From Bacillus testis (lineage in GTDB: Bacteria; Bacillota; Bacilli; Bacillales; DSM-1321): a stretch of DNA of 64,000 nt. This document shows positions 8,650 through 15,399 of the stretch, piece by piece (the stretch's first letter is position 1; each line of letters opens with the position of its first letter). The translations under genes and the position numbers were made by a program. Where the stretch lies: positions 1,318,230 to 1,382,229 of the forward strand of contig NZ_LN851186.1 in the NCBI RefSeq assembly GCF_001243895.1, in the 5' to 3' direction. The notes under the pieces were generated by a model. It made no database searches. It was not told the DNA's origin and worked only from the letters and a program-made list of their open reading frames with translations.

Positions 8650-8940
8650 TTTTATTTTCCTCCTATTTTATATAGAAACGGCAAAAAAACCACGCCCCTT
8701 TTGATTCAAAGGGACGTGGTTAATGCACGCGTTACCACCCTAATTGAAGAAATGCTTTTCTTCCGCTTCATTTCATAACGGCAGATACCGTTCCTTGGCC
8801 CAAAAAGCAACAAGGAAAGCTAAAGGAGTGTAATTCGCCGTTATGTATGTGTCGATTCTCACCGGCCATCGACTCTCTTTCACAGGGAGATAACATGCTA
8901 CTGAATTCCTTTTAAGCGCTTTTATCGTATTGATTATGTG
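8650..8940 (-). promoter_or_regulatory. T-box leader, tRNA-Tyr responsive
   Basis: Minus-strand leader with the canonical T-box AATTAGGGTGGTAACGCG (8728-8745); UGGU at 8734-8737 would pair with the A discriminator of tRNA-Tyr. Stem I shows AGAGAGTCGATGG, very similar to the trpS leader, and the specifier region reads GGCGAATTACAC with UAC, a Tyr codon, at 8830-8832. A terminator hairpin at 8684-8722 precedes the tyrS ribosome binding site. Confidence 0.93.
8684..8722 (-). terminator. T-box regulatory terminator of tyrS
   Basis: AACCACGTCCCTTT pairs with AAAGGGGCGTGGTT and is followed by a T run on the minus strand. Confidence 0.9.
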
Positions 8941-8946
8941 GAAATA

Positions 8947-8975
8947 ATCGTACAATTAATTAGCAAATTATTCAA
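8947..8975 (-). promoter_or_regulatory. Sigma-A promoter of the tyrS T-box transcript
   Basis: Minus strand: TTGAAT (8970-8975), 17-base spacer, TACGAT (8947-8952). Confidence 0.7.
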
Positions 8976-9098
8976 GTTTATTCAGGGGAAATATAAATAT
9001 TTTTTCTTATCAACGGCTTCTCGCGTGAAAATGGAGAGAAAGTTCGTCAATGCCAGAAGGTTTTTGGAAATCGAAGGGCGAAGGATGATTATTGAGGC

Positions 9099-9114
9099 AT
9101 AAGTAATTACTTAT
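9099..9114. promoter_or_regulatory. Perfect 16-bp palindrome upstream of the YeiH-family gene
   Basis: ATAAGTAATTACTTAT is fully self-complementary and lies 85 bases before the start at 9199, directly after a TTGAGG that could be a -35. YeiH-family exporters are often controlled by a neighbouring LysR regulator, but none is encoded here; the palindrome may bind a distant regulator. Function inferred. Confidence 0.5.
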
Positions 9115-9198
9115 ACTCTTTATTTTAAATCATTATTTTCCTTATAACGAATCGTCTAGTATTTTTAAGTGAGTAAAAACAGTTATGAGGTAAAGCAA

Positions 9199-10197
9199 AT
9201 GAAAAAAATGACGAGTATACTGCCGGGATTATTACTTTGTATATTTGTGGCTGTGGCGGGAAAAATACTTGGCCAATTTTTCCCTAGTTTGGGCAGTGGC
9301 CTGTTTGCTATCTTAATTGGTATGGCAATTGGTAATATATCGATCGGTTCTAATGCCAAATTAAAGGCGGGCATTAAGTTTTCTGAAAGCAATTTATTGT
9401 ATTATTCGATTATCTTATTAGGAGCAACATTGACGTTTCATTCTATTTTTGAAATAGGAATGTCCGGGCTTTCTTACATCCTGATTCAAATGGCAGGTAC
9501 GATCGCCTTTGTTATTTGGTTAGGAAAGAGGCTGCAGTTCGAGCAGGATTTTCGTCTGTTAATGGCAAGCGGGAATGCTGTCTGCGGTTCTTCTGCCATT
9601 GCGGCTACCGCACCAGCTTTGAAGGCGAATGTTTCGGATATGGCGGTTTCTATTACGGTAGTTAACCTATTAGGAACAGTGCTGATGATTCTATTGCCTG
9701 GTATTACAAGTGCGCTTTTTCACAACGATGTATTGCAGTCTTCGGCACTGATTGGAGGTACGCTGCAATCAGTCGGGCAAGTAGTTGCCAGCGGAAGCAT
9801 CGTTGGGGAAGCTGTTAAAGACCAGGCTGCCGTTTTTAAGATTAGTAGGATCATTTTTTTAGCAGTTGTTGTGTTTATATTGCAAAGGGCAAAAAATGCA
9901 AATCAAGAAGAACGGCCAGTGAAAGAAAAATTCAACTTCAAATCAATTGTACCGTGGTATGTTGCAGGCTTCTTGCTGTTATGTACAATCAACAGTATTT
10001 TTCGATTCCCAGAGTTTGTAACTCATCCAATTAAAGAGGTTGGCAATTATTTAGAGATTATTGCACTTGCCGGTATTGGGATGAGTGTGAAGTTTAAGGA
10101 ACTAACGAAGCACGGGTGGAAAATCTCAGCTTATGCGGGCGGCGTTGGTTTATTCCAAATTGCATTGGCGTTATTGCTCATTTACGTGCTGATTTAG
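9199..10197 (+). CDS. YeiH family putative sulfate exporter (UPF0324)
   Basis: 332-residue integral membrane protein with about nine to ten hydrophobic segments. Family marks include GSGLFAILIGMAIGN near 30-45, the SGNAVCGSSAIAATAPA loop near 126-142, and a glycine-rich segment LAGIGMSVKFKEL near the C-terminus, matching PF03601. Members are annotated as putative sulfate exporters linked to taurine or sulfite metabolism; substrate here is inference. I choose ATG 9199, preceded by GAGG at 9186-9189; the frame could extend to a GTG at 9169, but that has no ribosome binding site. Single gene followed by a terminator. Confidence 0.88.
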   Translation: MKKMTSILPGLLLCIFVAVAGKILGQFFPSLGSGLFAILIGMAIGNISIGSNAKLKAGIKFSESNLLYYSIILLGATLTFHSIFEIGMSGLSYILIQMAGTIAFVIWLGKRLQFEQDFRLLMASGNAVCGSSAIAATAPALKANVSDMAVSITVVNLLGTVLMILLPGITSALFHNDVLQSSALIGGTLQSVGQVVASGSIVGEAVKDQAAVFKISRIIFLAVVVFILQRAKNANQEERPVKEKFNFKSIVPWYVAGFLLLCTINSIFRFPEFVTHPIKEVGNYLEIIALAGIGMSVKFKELTKHGWKISAYAGGVGLFQIALALLLIYVLI

Positions 10198-10277
10198 CGT
10201 AAGGCAGGTCAACGAAGAGTTTCCGCCAGAAATAGCGGCAATCCTGCATGGCCCCTTGAAGATTAATGATATTCTTG

Positions 10278-10307
10278 ATGCTCCGGTTCTCCGGAGCATG
10301 TTTTTTT
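10278..10307 (+). terminator. Terminator of the YeiH-family gene
   Basis: ATGCTCCGG, TTCT loop, CCGGAGCAT, then seven T residues. Confidence 0.9.
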
Positions 10308-10393
10308 ATGGATGTGGCCAATCTTTTTCTTCTATACAATCGACTATATGTACCTTAATATGGTAATAAAATGTATGAAGGAGAAAAGGGAGA

Positions 10394-10927
10394 ATGAAGA
10401 TTATTTATTGTGTACGTCATTGCGAAGCTGAAGGACAACACCCGTCAGCCAAACTGACGGAACGGGGAAAAAAACAGGCTATACAACTAAAAGATTTCTT
10501 TAAAGCTATTCCGATTGAACGAATCGTCAGTTCGCCGTATGTGCGGGCTATAGATTCGGTAAAAGAGCTTCAGCTCGAAAGACGTATCCCTATGGATATA
10601 GATGTTCGGCTCGAAGAAAGAAGGCTGAGTTCTGCGCCGCTAGATGATTGGCTGGCTAAACTTGAGGCGTCGTTTCAGGATGAATCCATCAAGTATGACG
10701 GCGGGGAATCCGGCAAGGAAGCAATGAATCGCATATCTGAAGTGGTGGAGGAGATCCCGCCTGGGACTACTGTCCTAGTTTCCCATGGGAATTTGCTGTC
10801 TTTGTTATTTAAACGGTTCACAGGCAACTTTGGGTTTCGCCAATGGAAGGATATGAGCAATCCCGATCTATACCGGTTAGTGTTAACAGAAGACGGGGCT
10901 GAATTGGAGAGAGTCTGGGGGCTATAG
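10394..10927 (+). CDS. Histidine phosphatase family protein
   Basis: 177 residues, phosphoglycerate-mutase-like fold. The catalytic motif is RHCEAEGQ at residues 8-15, where the phospho-accepting histidine follows arginine; this family usually has RHG, so C replaces G here. LTERGKKQA, SSPYVRAIDS and the late VSHGNLLSLL (second catalytic histidine) complete the active-site set. Substrate unknown. ATG 10394 follows GGAGAAAAGGGAGA. Confidence 0.9.
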   Translation: MKIIYCVRHCEAEGQHPSAKLTERGKKQAIQLKDFFKAIPIERIVSSPYVRAIDSVKELQLERRIPMDIDVRLEERRLSSAPLDDWLAKLEASFQDESIKYDGGESGKEAMNRISEVVEEIPPGTTVLVSHGNLLSLLFKRFTGNFGFRQWKDMSNPDLYRLVLTEDGAELERVWGL

Positions 10928-11043
10928 CTTGGAATGCAAATGAATATAAGGGAAGGAACATCCTTGAAACCAAAATTGCCGGATTGAAAAGGAAGCAGAC
11001 GCATTTAAATAGTCAGAAATCGTCTGATAAGGCACTAAAGAAA

Positions 11044-11065
11044 GGGACAGCTGGTCAGCGGTCCC
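11044..11065 (-). terminator. Terminator of the small DUF4023-like gene
   Basis: Minus strand: GGGACCGCTG, short loop, CAGCTGTCCC followed by TTTCTTT. It also faces the end of the histidine phosphatase gene. Confidence 0.6.
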
Positions 11066-11079
11066 TTGCAATCGATGTT

Positions 11080-11205
11080 TTATTGGTTTAGCCGTTTATT
11101 GGGCAGCTTTTTTTCGGGATGGCCTTTCCCTTGTGTACGTAAATTCTTCTCTTGTTTTTCTTTTTGGCTATGTAATTTTTCTACGAAATCATGGGTATTT
11201 TCCAT
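11080..11205 (-). CDS. DUF4023-like small protein
   Basis: 41-residue hydrophilic, lysine-rich peptide starting ATG at 11205, with AAGGAGG seven to ten bases upstream. It opens MENTHDFVEKLH and ends with GKGHPEKKLPNKR, the pattern I recall for the short DUF4023 proteins of Bacillus; function unknown in the family. Just upstream lies the end of hsp20 in the same orientation, separated by a terminator, so it is probably a separate unit. Confidence 0.75.
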   Translation of the reverse strand: MENTHDFVEKLHSQKEKQEKNLRTQGKGHPEKKLPNKRLNQ

Positions 11206-11271
11206 TTTGGACGACCTCCTTCTTTCATTATTTTTAATATGTCCGCTATCTGGCGCTCACATGCAAAAAGA

Positions 11272-11301
11272 AAAGCCACAGAAAAAGATTTCCGTGGCTT
11301 T
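11272..11301 (-). terminator. hsp20 terminator
   Basis: Minus strand AAGCCACGG and CTGTGGCTT around an A/T-rich loop, followed by TTCTTTTT. Confidence 0.8.
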
Positions 11302-11308
11302 GCCTGTA

Positions 11309-11824
11309 TTATTTGTTGGCTTTGGATTGGTTACCGTCCGCTTTTTTTTCTTTCGCGTGATTTTTAACCTCAATACGGTGAGTCTTGTTTTTTTTATTTT
11401 TTGGCAACTCAATATAGAGCATGCCGTTTTTTGTATCGGCGGTGATTTTTTCGTCATCAATATTCTCCGGAAGAGTGAATGAACGGTAAAAAGAACCATA
11501 AGAATGCTCGACAACATGCATTTGTTTTTCTTCGCGAGTATCCTCTTGTTTTTTCTCGCCTTTAATAATCATCACATTTCCGTCCAGTTCGATATCCACG
11601 TTTTCCGGATCTACACCAGGCACTTCCATTTCTACTTTATAGCAGTCTTCCTGTTCTTCGATATTCATGGCCGGAGTGTAGCTGTCCATTTTGTTAAAGA
11701 AAGAAGATGGTGATGGCATAAAGGAGCGATCTTCAAAAAAGCGTTGAAAAACATCGCTCAATTCATTTTTGAAATTTTCAACGGGATGGTGATTTTCAGG
11801 ATCCCAACGGCGGATATCTTTCAT
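11309..11824 (-). CDS. Hsp20/alpha-crystallin small heat shock protein
   Basis: 171 residues; ATP-independent holdase chaperone forming oligomers in the cytoplasm. The alpha-crystallin domain covers about residues 50-150: YTPAMNIEEQEDCYKVEMEV, PGVDPENVDIELDGNVMIIK, and the C-terminal A-x-x-x-n-G-M/V-L signature as ADTKNGMLYIELPK. The lysine-rich tail lacks an obvious I-x-I motif, which may affect oligomer size. ATG at 11824 follows AGGAGG. A sigma-B-like promoter lies just upstream and the next upstream gene on this strand is csbD, also with a sigma-B-like promoter, so a general-stress role is likely. Confidence 0.95.
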   Translation of the reverse strand: MKDIRRWDPENHHPVENFKNELSDVFQRFFEDRSFMPSPSSFFNKMDSYTPAMNIEEQEDCYKVEMEVPGVDPENVDIELDGNVMIIKGEKKQEDTREEKQMHVVEHSYGSFYRSFTLPENIDDEKITADTKNGMLYIELPKNKKNKTHRIEVKNHAKEKKADGNQSKANK

Positions 11825-11868
11825 GATGTATTCCTCCTATAGAATTAGTATTTTGTTTCAAAAAGTAT

Positions 11869-11893
11869 TTACCCGAAGATTTCTTTGAAAAAC
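11869..11893 (-). promoter_or_regulatory. Sigma-B-like promoter of hsp20
   Basis: Minus strand GTTTTT (11888-11893), 13-base spacer, GGGTAA (11869-11874); the Bacillus sigma-B consensus is GTTTAA with 12-15 bases to GGGTAT. About 45 bases before the start codon. Confidence 0.6.
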
Positions 11894-11956
11894 TATTTTA
11901 AGAAAATAAACGGTGAACGATTTTTGAATTATTAGGGCTGTTTTAAGAATGCACAC

Positions 11957-11988
11957 TAAAAAGCCAAGAACATAATTGTCCTTGGCTC
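11957..11988 (-). terminator. csbD terminator
   Basis: Minus strand AGCCAAGGACA and TGTTCTTGGCT arms followed by TTTTT. Confidence 0.85.
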
Positions 11989-12038
11989 CTTTGAATGTTT
12001 GTTGGGGATTTACAAAAAATGCTAATTAAATGGTCATA

Positions 12039-12224
12039 TTATTTTTCGCGATGAAGATGTTCTTTTGCGTCTCCTATCTTATGTTGCGCTTCACCCTTTA
12101 ATTTATCTTTCTTGCCTTCCGCTTGCATTTTCGTATCATCAGTCAAATTGCCGTACTGATCTTTTAATTCGCCTTTGGCTTTATTCATCATGCCTTTCGT
12201 TTTATCGGACATAGAGTTACTCAT
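12039..12224 (-). CDS. csbD: CsbD family general stress protein
   Basis: 61-residue, highly charged protein matching PF05532: the KGMMNKAKGELKDQYGNL half followed by a second AEGKKDKLKGEAQHKIGDA half, with no membrane segment. CsbD-like proteins are abundant stress proteins of unknown mechanism and are sigma-B-controlled in Bacillus subtilis. ATG at 12224 follows AAGGAGGAA. A near-consensus sigma-B promoter sits upstream, supporting the assignment. Monocistronic, with its own terminator. Confidence 0.92.
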   Translation of the reverse strand: MSNSMSDKTKGMMNKAKGELKDQYGNLTDDTKMQAEGKKDKLKGEAQHKIGDAKEHLHREK

Positions 12225-12263
12225 TCACAATTCCTCCTTCAATTTTGTTTTCTTAAAGGGTAT

Positions 12264-12288
12264 TTACCCTGTATCAACGTTCTTAAAC
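12264..12288 (-). promoter_or_regulatory. Sigma-B-like promoter of csbD
   Basis: Minus strand GTTTAA (12283-12288, consensus), 13-base spacer, GGGTAA (12264-12269, one mismatch). Confidence 0.75.
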
Positions 12289-12367
12289 AGAGAAGCGACG
12301 CTGAGTAGAGAATCAACTGTTGGGGTAAAGAGAGGTAACGGATTTTACAATTTTGGAGGGAAGTAAG

Positions 12368-13267
12368 ATGAAATGGAAAAACGGGTTAATACTTTATAAT
12401 GGAAGTGCCGGCCAAAAAGCAGGTAAAGATCTCTTGGGAGTATGTATGCCCATTCTTTCGCCTGAAATCGAGGAATTGACAGTTATGCCGACTAAGGAAC
12501 AGGGAGACGCCGAAAGAATCTGCCGGGAAAAGGGCGGGGCTGTGGATGTCCTTTTTATCCTTGGAGGCGATGGAACAGTCCATGAATGCATCAATGGGCT
12601 TGCAGGCCTGAAAAAAAGGCCGGTGGTCGGCATCTTGCCTGGAGGGACTTGCAATGATTTTAGCCGCGAATTGAACATTTCCCAAAATATAGAGGAGGCA
12701 GCAAAGGAAATGCTTGCCGGAGAAATTCGGGAAATCGATATCGGGCAAGTGGATGGCCGTTATTTCTTGAATTTTTTGGGGTTGGGATTAATTGCGGATA
12801 CCTCAACGAATATAGATTCCGGCCAGAAAAACATGCTGGGGAAGGTCAGCTATTTTCTAAGCGCAATCAAAACGGTCAAACAGGCAGATACTTTTACATT
12901 CAAGATGGAATACGATGGAGAAATGATTGTGGATGAAGCGGTCCTTATTTTGGTTGGAAATGGCCGATATATTGGCACTTATCGGATGCCGTTCAAAAAA
13001 ATCGACAGCAGTGATGGCAAGTTAGATATAGTGATTGTCAAAAACTCTAATTTAGCTGTCTTCAAAGATATCTTGTTTGGGAATGAATACGAGGAACCAC
13101 ATGAACGGACAGATCGGGATATCATTTATTTACAGGCCCGGTCGATAAAAATAGAAACATCTGAAGAAAAAGATATTGATACAGACGGGGAAATTTATAT
13201 GAAGACGCCATTATCCGTCAACTTACTTCCTAATCATATTCCCTTTCTTTGCCAAACGGATGAATAA
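12368..13267 (+). CDS. Diacylglycerol/lipid kinase (YegS/BmrU family)
   Basis: 299 residues. The nucleotide-binding and catalytic signature GGDGTVHECINGL begins at residue 66, followed by GILPGGTCNDFSREL near 89-103, both hallmarks of the DAGK catalytic domain; the C-terminal beta-rich lobe contains FKKIDSSDGKLDIVIV. The enzyme should phosphorylate diacylglycerol or a related lipid with ATP at the inner membrane face, returning it to phospholipid synthesis. ATG at 12368 is chosen because GGAGGG lies seven bases upstream; the frame also opens at a TTG at 12353. Divergent from csbD. Confidence 0.92.
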   Translation: MKWKNGLILYNGSAGQKAGKDLLGVCMPILSPEIEELTVMPTKEQGDAERICREKGGAVDVLFILGGDGTVHECINGLAGLKKRPVVGILPGGTCNDFSRELNISQNIEEAAKEMLAGEIREIDIGQVDGRYFLNFLGLGLIADTSTNIDSGQKNMLGKVSYFLSAIKTVKQADTFTFKMEYDGEMIVDEAVLILVGNGRYIGTYRMPFKKIDSSDGKLDIVIVKNSNLAVFKDILFGNEYEEPHERTDRDIIYLQARSIKIETSEEKDIDTDGEIYMKTPLSVNLLPNHIPFLCQTDE

Positions 13268-13347
13268 TAGAAAGATTGCTTTTTTGCCTTTCTATTACAT
13301 AAAAAAGAAAGAATGAAATTTACGGAGTATAAAAATATAGCAATTAT

Positions 13348-13372
13348 GTTTAAGTCTGTATGTTAAGGGTAA
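13348..13372 (+). promoter_or_regulatory. Sigma-B-like promoter with no gene behind it
   Basis: GTTTAA (13348-13353), 13-base spacer, GGGTAA (13367-13372). Same quality as the csbD promoter. No convincing reading frame begins before the terminator at 13460. Confidence 0.6.
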
Positions 13373-13378
13373 TTATTT

Positions 13379-13492
13379 CTTATAAAATAACTAATGCATC
13401 CAAATTCGATGCAATCACATTCTACTATTGTCTGCTCTTTTATGCAGCGGGCGAAGGGAAAGCCCCGGTATTAATCGCCGGGGCTTCCTTTA
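13379..13492 (+). ncRNA. Candidate sigma-B-dependent small RNA
   Basis: Inferred transcript of about 115 bases between the sigma-B-like promoter and a strong GC-rich terminator (13460-13486). The only frame inside (26 codons from the ATG near 13393) lacks a ribosome binding site and would end inside the terminator hairpin. A G-rich stretch (GCGGGCGAAGGG, near 13448) precedes the terminator and could pair with C-rich targets. The alternative is an untranslated leader of the downstream yhdT-panF unit with an attenuator. Confidence 0.4.
13460..13492 (+). terminator. Strong intrinsic terminator of the candidate small RNA
   Basis: AAGCCCCGG, nine-base loop, CCGGGGCTT, then CCTTTAT. Far too distant from the lipid kinase (stop at 13267) to be its only terminator; a weaker AGAAAG/CTTTCT hairpin lies at about 13269-13293. 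Confidence 0.8.
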
Positions 13493-13602
13493 TGCCGTTT
13501 TAAGAGCATAGCTTTGGATCAGTTGGATAAGATTGAATATAGACTTAAGGTGGACCATTCTTTTATGATTAGGAAAAGATTTTGGTAGGAGGTTATGCTT
13601 TT

Positions 13603-13872
13603 ATGAAAGATCATTTGAGGCGCTATTTCGATCTTGCCCATAAAGAGGCTAAGATCGGAATTGTGCTTGTTGTATTTAATTTTGTATGGTGGTTCGGCTT
13701 TGCTTACGGGCTTGGTTCAGATGACCCTGCAGACTATACATATGTGTTTGGATTCCCGGCTTGGTTTTTTTATAGCTGCATTGCCGGATTGGCAGTTATG
13801 ATTGTTTTGGTAACAGTCATTGTCAAATATGTGTTCAAGGAAGTGCCGTTTGAAGAGGAGGATGGCGAATGA
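13603..13872 (+). CDS. YhdT family small membrane protein (DUF997)
   Basis: 89 residues with two membrane helices (about 20-42 and 55-80) separated by a short loop GSDDPADYTYVFGFPAWFF. This pattern and the location directly before panF match the YhdT/DUF997 family, a proposed accessory subunit of the pantothenate symporter. ATG at 13603 follows AGGAGG by 11 bases. Its TGA overlaps the ATG of panF by four bases (ATGA), so the two are translationally coupled. Confidence 0.88.
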   Translation: MKDHLRRYFDLAHKEAKIGIVLVVFNFVWWFGFAYGLGSDDPADYTYVFGFPAWFFYSCIAGLAVMIVLVTVIVKYVFKEVPFEEEDGE

Positions 13873-15323
13873 TTGCTAATTGGAATGTTATTCTTCCACT
13901 ATTATTCTTTTTGGTACTCATTTTTTTGATTGGTTTTTGGTCGAATAAGAAAATCCGCGAGTCTCATTCCTTCATCCAGGATTATTTCCTAGGAGGAAGG
14001 CAGCTGGGCGGATTTGTCCTTGCCATGACGATGATGGCAACATACGGAAGCGCAAGTTCTTTTATCGGAGGGCCAGGAGTAGCTTATACGAAGGGTTTAG
14101 GCTGGGTACTATTATCGATGGCCCAATTGGCAGCCGGTTATTTTGTATTGATGGTGCTTGGCAAGAAATTTGCCATTATAGCCCGCAAGTATAAAGCGGT
14201 GACGCTGATTGATTTTTTGAAGCACCGCTATCAGAGCAATACTGTAGTCATTTTGGCGGCAATCAGCATAATTGTGTTCCTGTTTTCGGCGATGGCCGCC
14301 CAGTGGGTTGGCGGCGCTCGATTGATTGAATCGCTGACTGGTTTGTCATATACTGCTGCACTTTTTATTTTTGCCGTCTCTGTATTATGCTACGTCATTA
14401 TCGGCGGTTTTCGGGCAGTAGCCCTGACGGATGCTGTGCAAGGTTCCGTCATGTTTATCGGCACGATTGTTCTGTTGATTGCAACTATTATAGCAGGTGG
14501 CGGCATTTCGGCCATTATGCATGATTTAATGGCTGAAAACCCGGCTTTGTTAACGCCTTTCGGAGCAGAAAGAGACCTAACGCCACTCTATGTATCTTCT
14601 TTCTGGATTCTGGTGGGGGTAGGTTTGGTCGGATTGCCGCAAATGTCAGTGAGAGCCATGAGCTATAAGGATGCTAAATCGATGCACAGAGCGATCATCA
14701 TCGGCACTATCGTAGTAGGGACGATCATGCTTGGCATGCATTTGATTGGTGTCTTGGCCCGTCCTGTGATACCGGGCATAGAAGTTGGGGACTTGGTTAT
14801 GCCTACGTTGGCGTTAAAAGTGCTGCCTCCTTTTTTGGCTGGAGTGGTACTGGCTGCACCGATGGCAGCCATCATGTCAACGGTCGATTCTTTATTGATC
14901 CTGGTAGGTTCAGCGGTAGTGAAGGATATTTATCTGAATTACATAAAGCCGGAAGCTTCGGAAAAACAGGTAAGGAAAGTCAGCTTTTGGGTGACTTCAA
15001 TCATTGGGGCGGCAGTTGTCCTTTTTGCATTAAGCCCGCCTGATTTATTGATTTGGCTTAATTTGTTCAGCTTTGGGGGACTTGAATCTGTGTTTATATG
15101 GCCCGTTGTTTTCGGCTTGTATTGGAGTGGGGGCAATAAATATGGAGCTGTCAGTTCAATGGTGGCCGGGATGGGCGCTTTTATTCTATTTGACCGGTTC
15201 TATCCCAATCCTTTTGGTATGCATACGGTGGTTACGTCAATCGCTATTTCACTATGCATGTATGTTGCGGCCAGTTTATTGACCGCCAAAAAATGCGGAC
15301 GGTGTGATATGCTGAACGTGTAA
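13869..15323 (+). CDS. panF: Sodium/pantothenate symporter
   Basis: 484 residues, solute:sodium symporter family (PF00474) with about 13 membrane segments. Typical marks are DYFLGGRQLGGFVLAMTMMA near residues 38-57 and ATYGSASSFIGGPGVAYTKG following it, and GFRAVALTDAVQG near 180. PanF imports pantothenate, the precursor of coenzyme A, with sodium. The preceding DUF997 protein is the usual partner of PanF, which strengthens the call over other SSS members. Followed by a strong terminator. Confidence 0.93.
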   Translation: MIANWNVILPLLFFLVLIFLIGFWSNKKIRESHSFIQDYFLGGRQLGGFVLAMTMMATYGSASSFIGGPGVAYTKGLGWVLLSMAQLAAGYFVLMVLGKKFAIIARKYKAVTLIDFLKHRYQSNTVVILAAISIIVFLFSAMAAQWVGGARLIESLTGLSYTAALFIFAVSVLCYVIIGGFRAVALTDAVQGSVMFIGTIVLLIATIIAGGGISAIMHDLMAENPALLTPFGAERDLTPLYVSSFWILVGVGLVGLPQMSVRAMSYKDAKSMHRAIIIGTIVVGTIMLGMHLIGVLARPVIPGIEVGDLVMPTLALKVLPPFLAGVVLAAPMAAIMSTVDSLLILVGSAVVKDIYLNYIKPEASEKQVRKVSFWVTSIIGAAVVLFALSPPDLLIWLNLFSFGGLESVFIWPVVFGLYWSGGNKYGAVSSMVAGMGAFILFDRFYPNPFGMHTVVTSIAISLCMYVAASLLTAKKCGRCDMLNV

Positions 15324-15324
15324 T

Positions 15325-15364
15325 AAAAAAGCTCTGGACAGATGATTGTCCCGAGCTTTTTTAT
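15325..15364 (+). terminator. panF terminator
   Basis: AAAAAAGCTC and GAGCTTTTTT with an inner GGACA/TGTCC pairing; may work in both directions because the facing gene ends at 15400. Confidence 0.9.
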
Positions 15365-15399
15365 TAGGTTGTTTTATTAGCCGGAAATAGAGAAAATCG

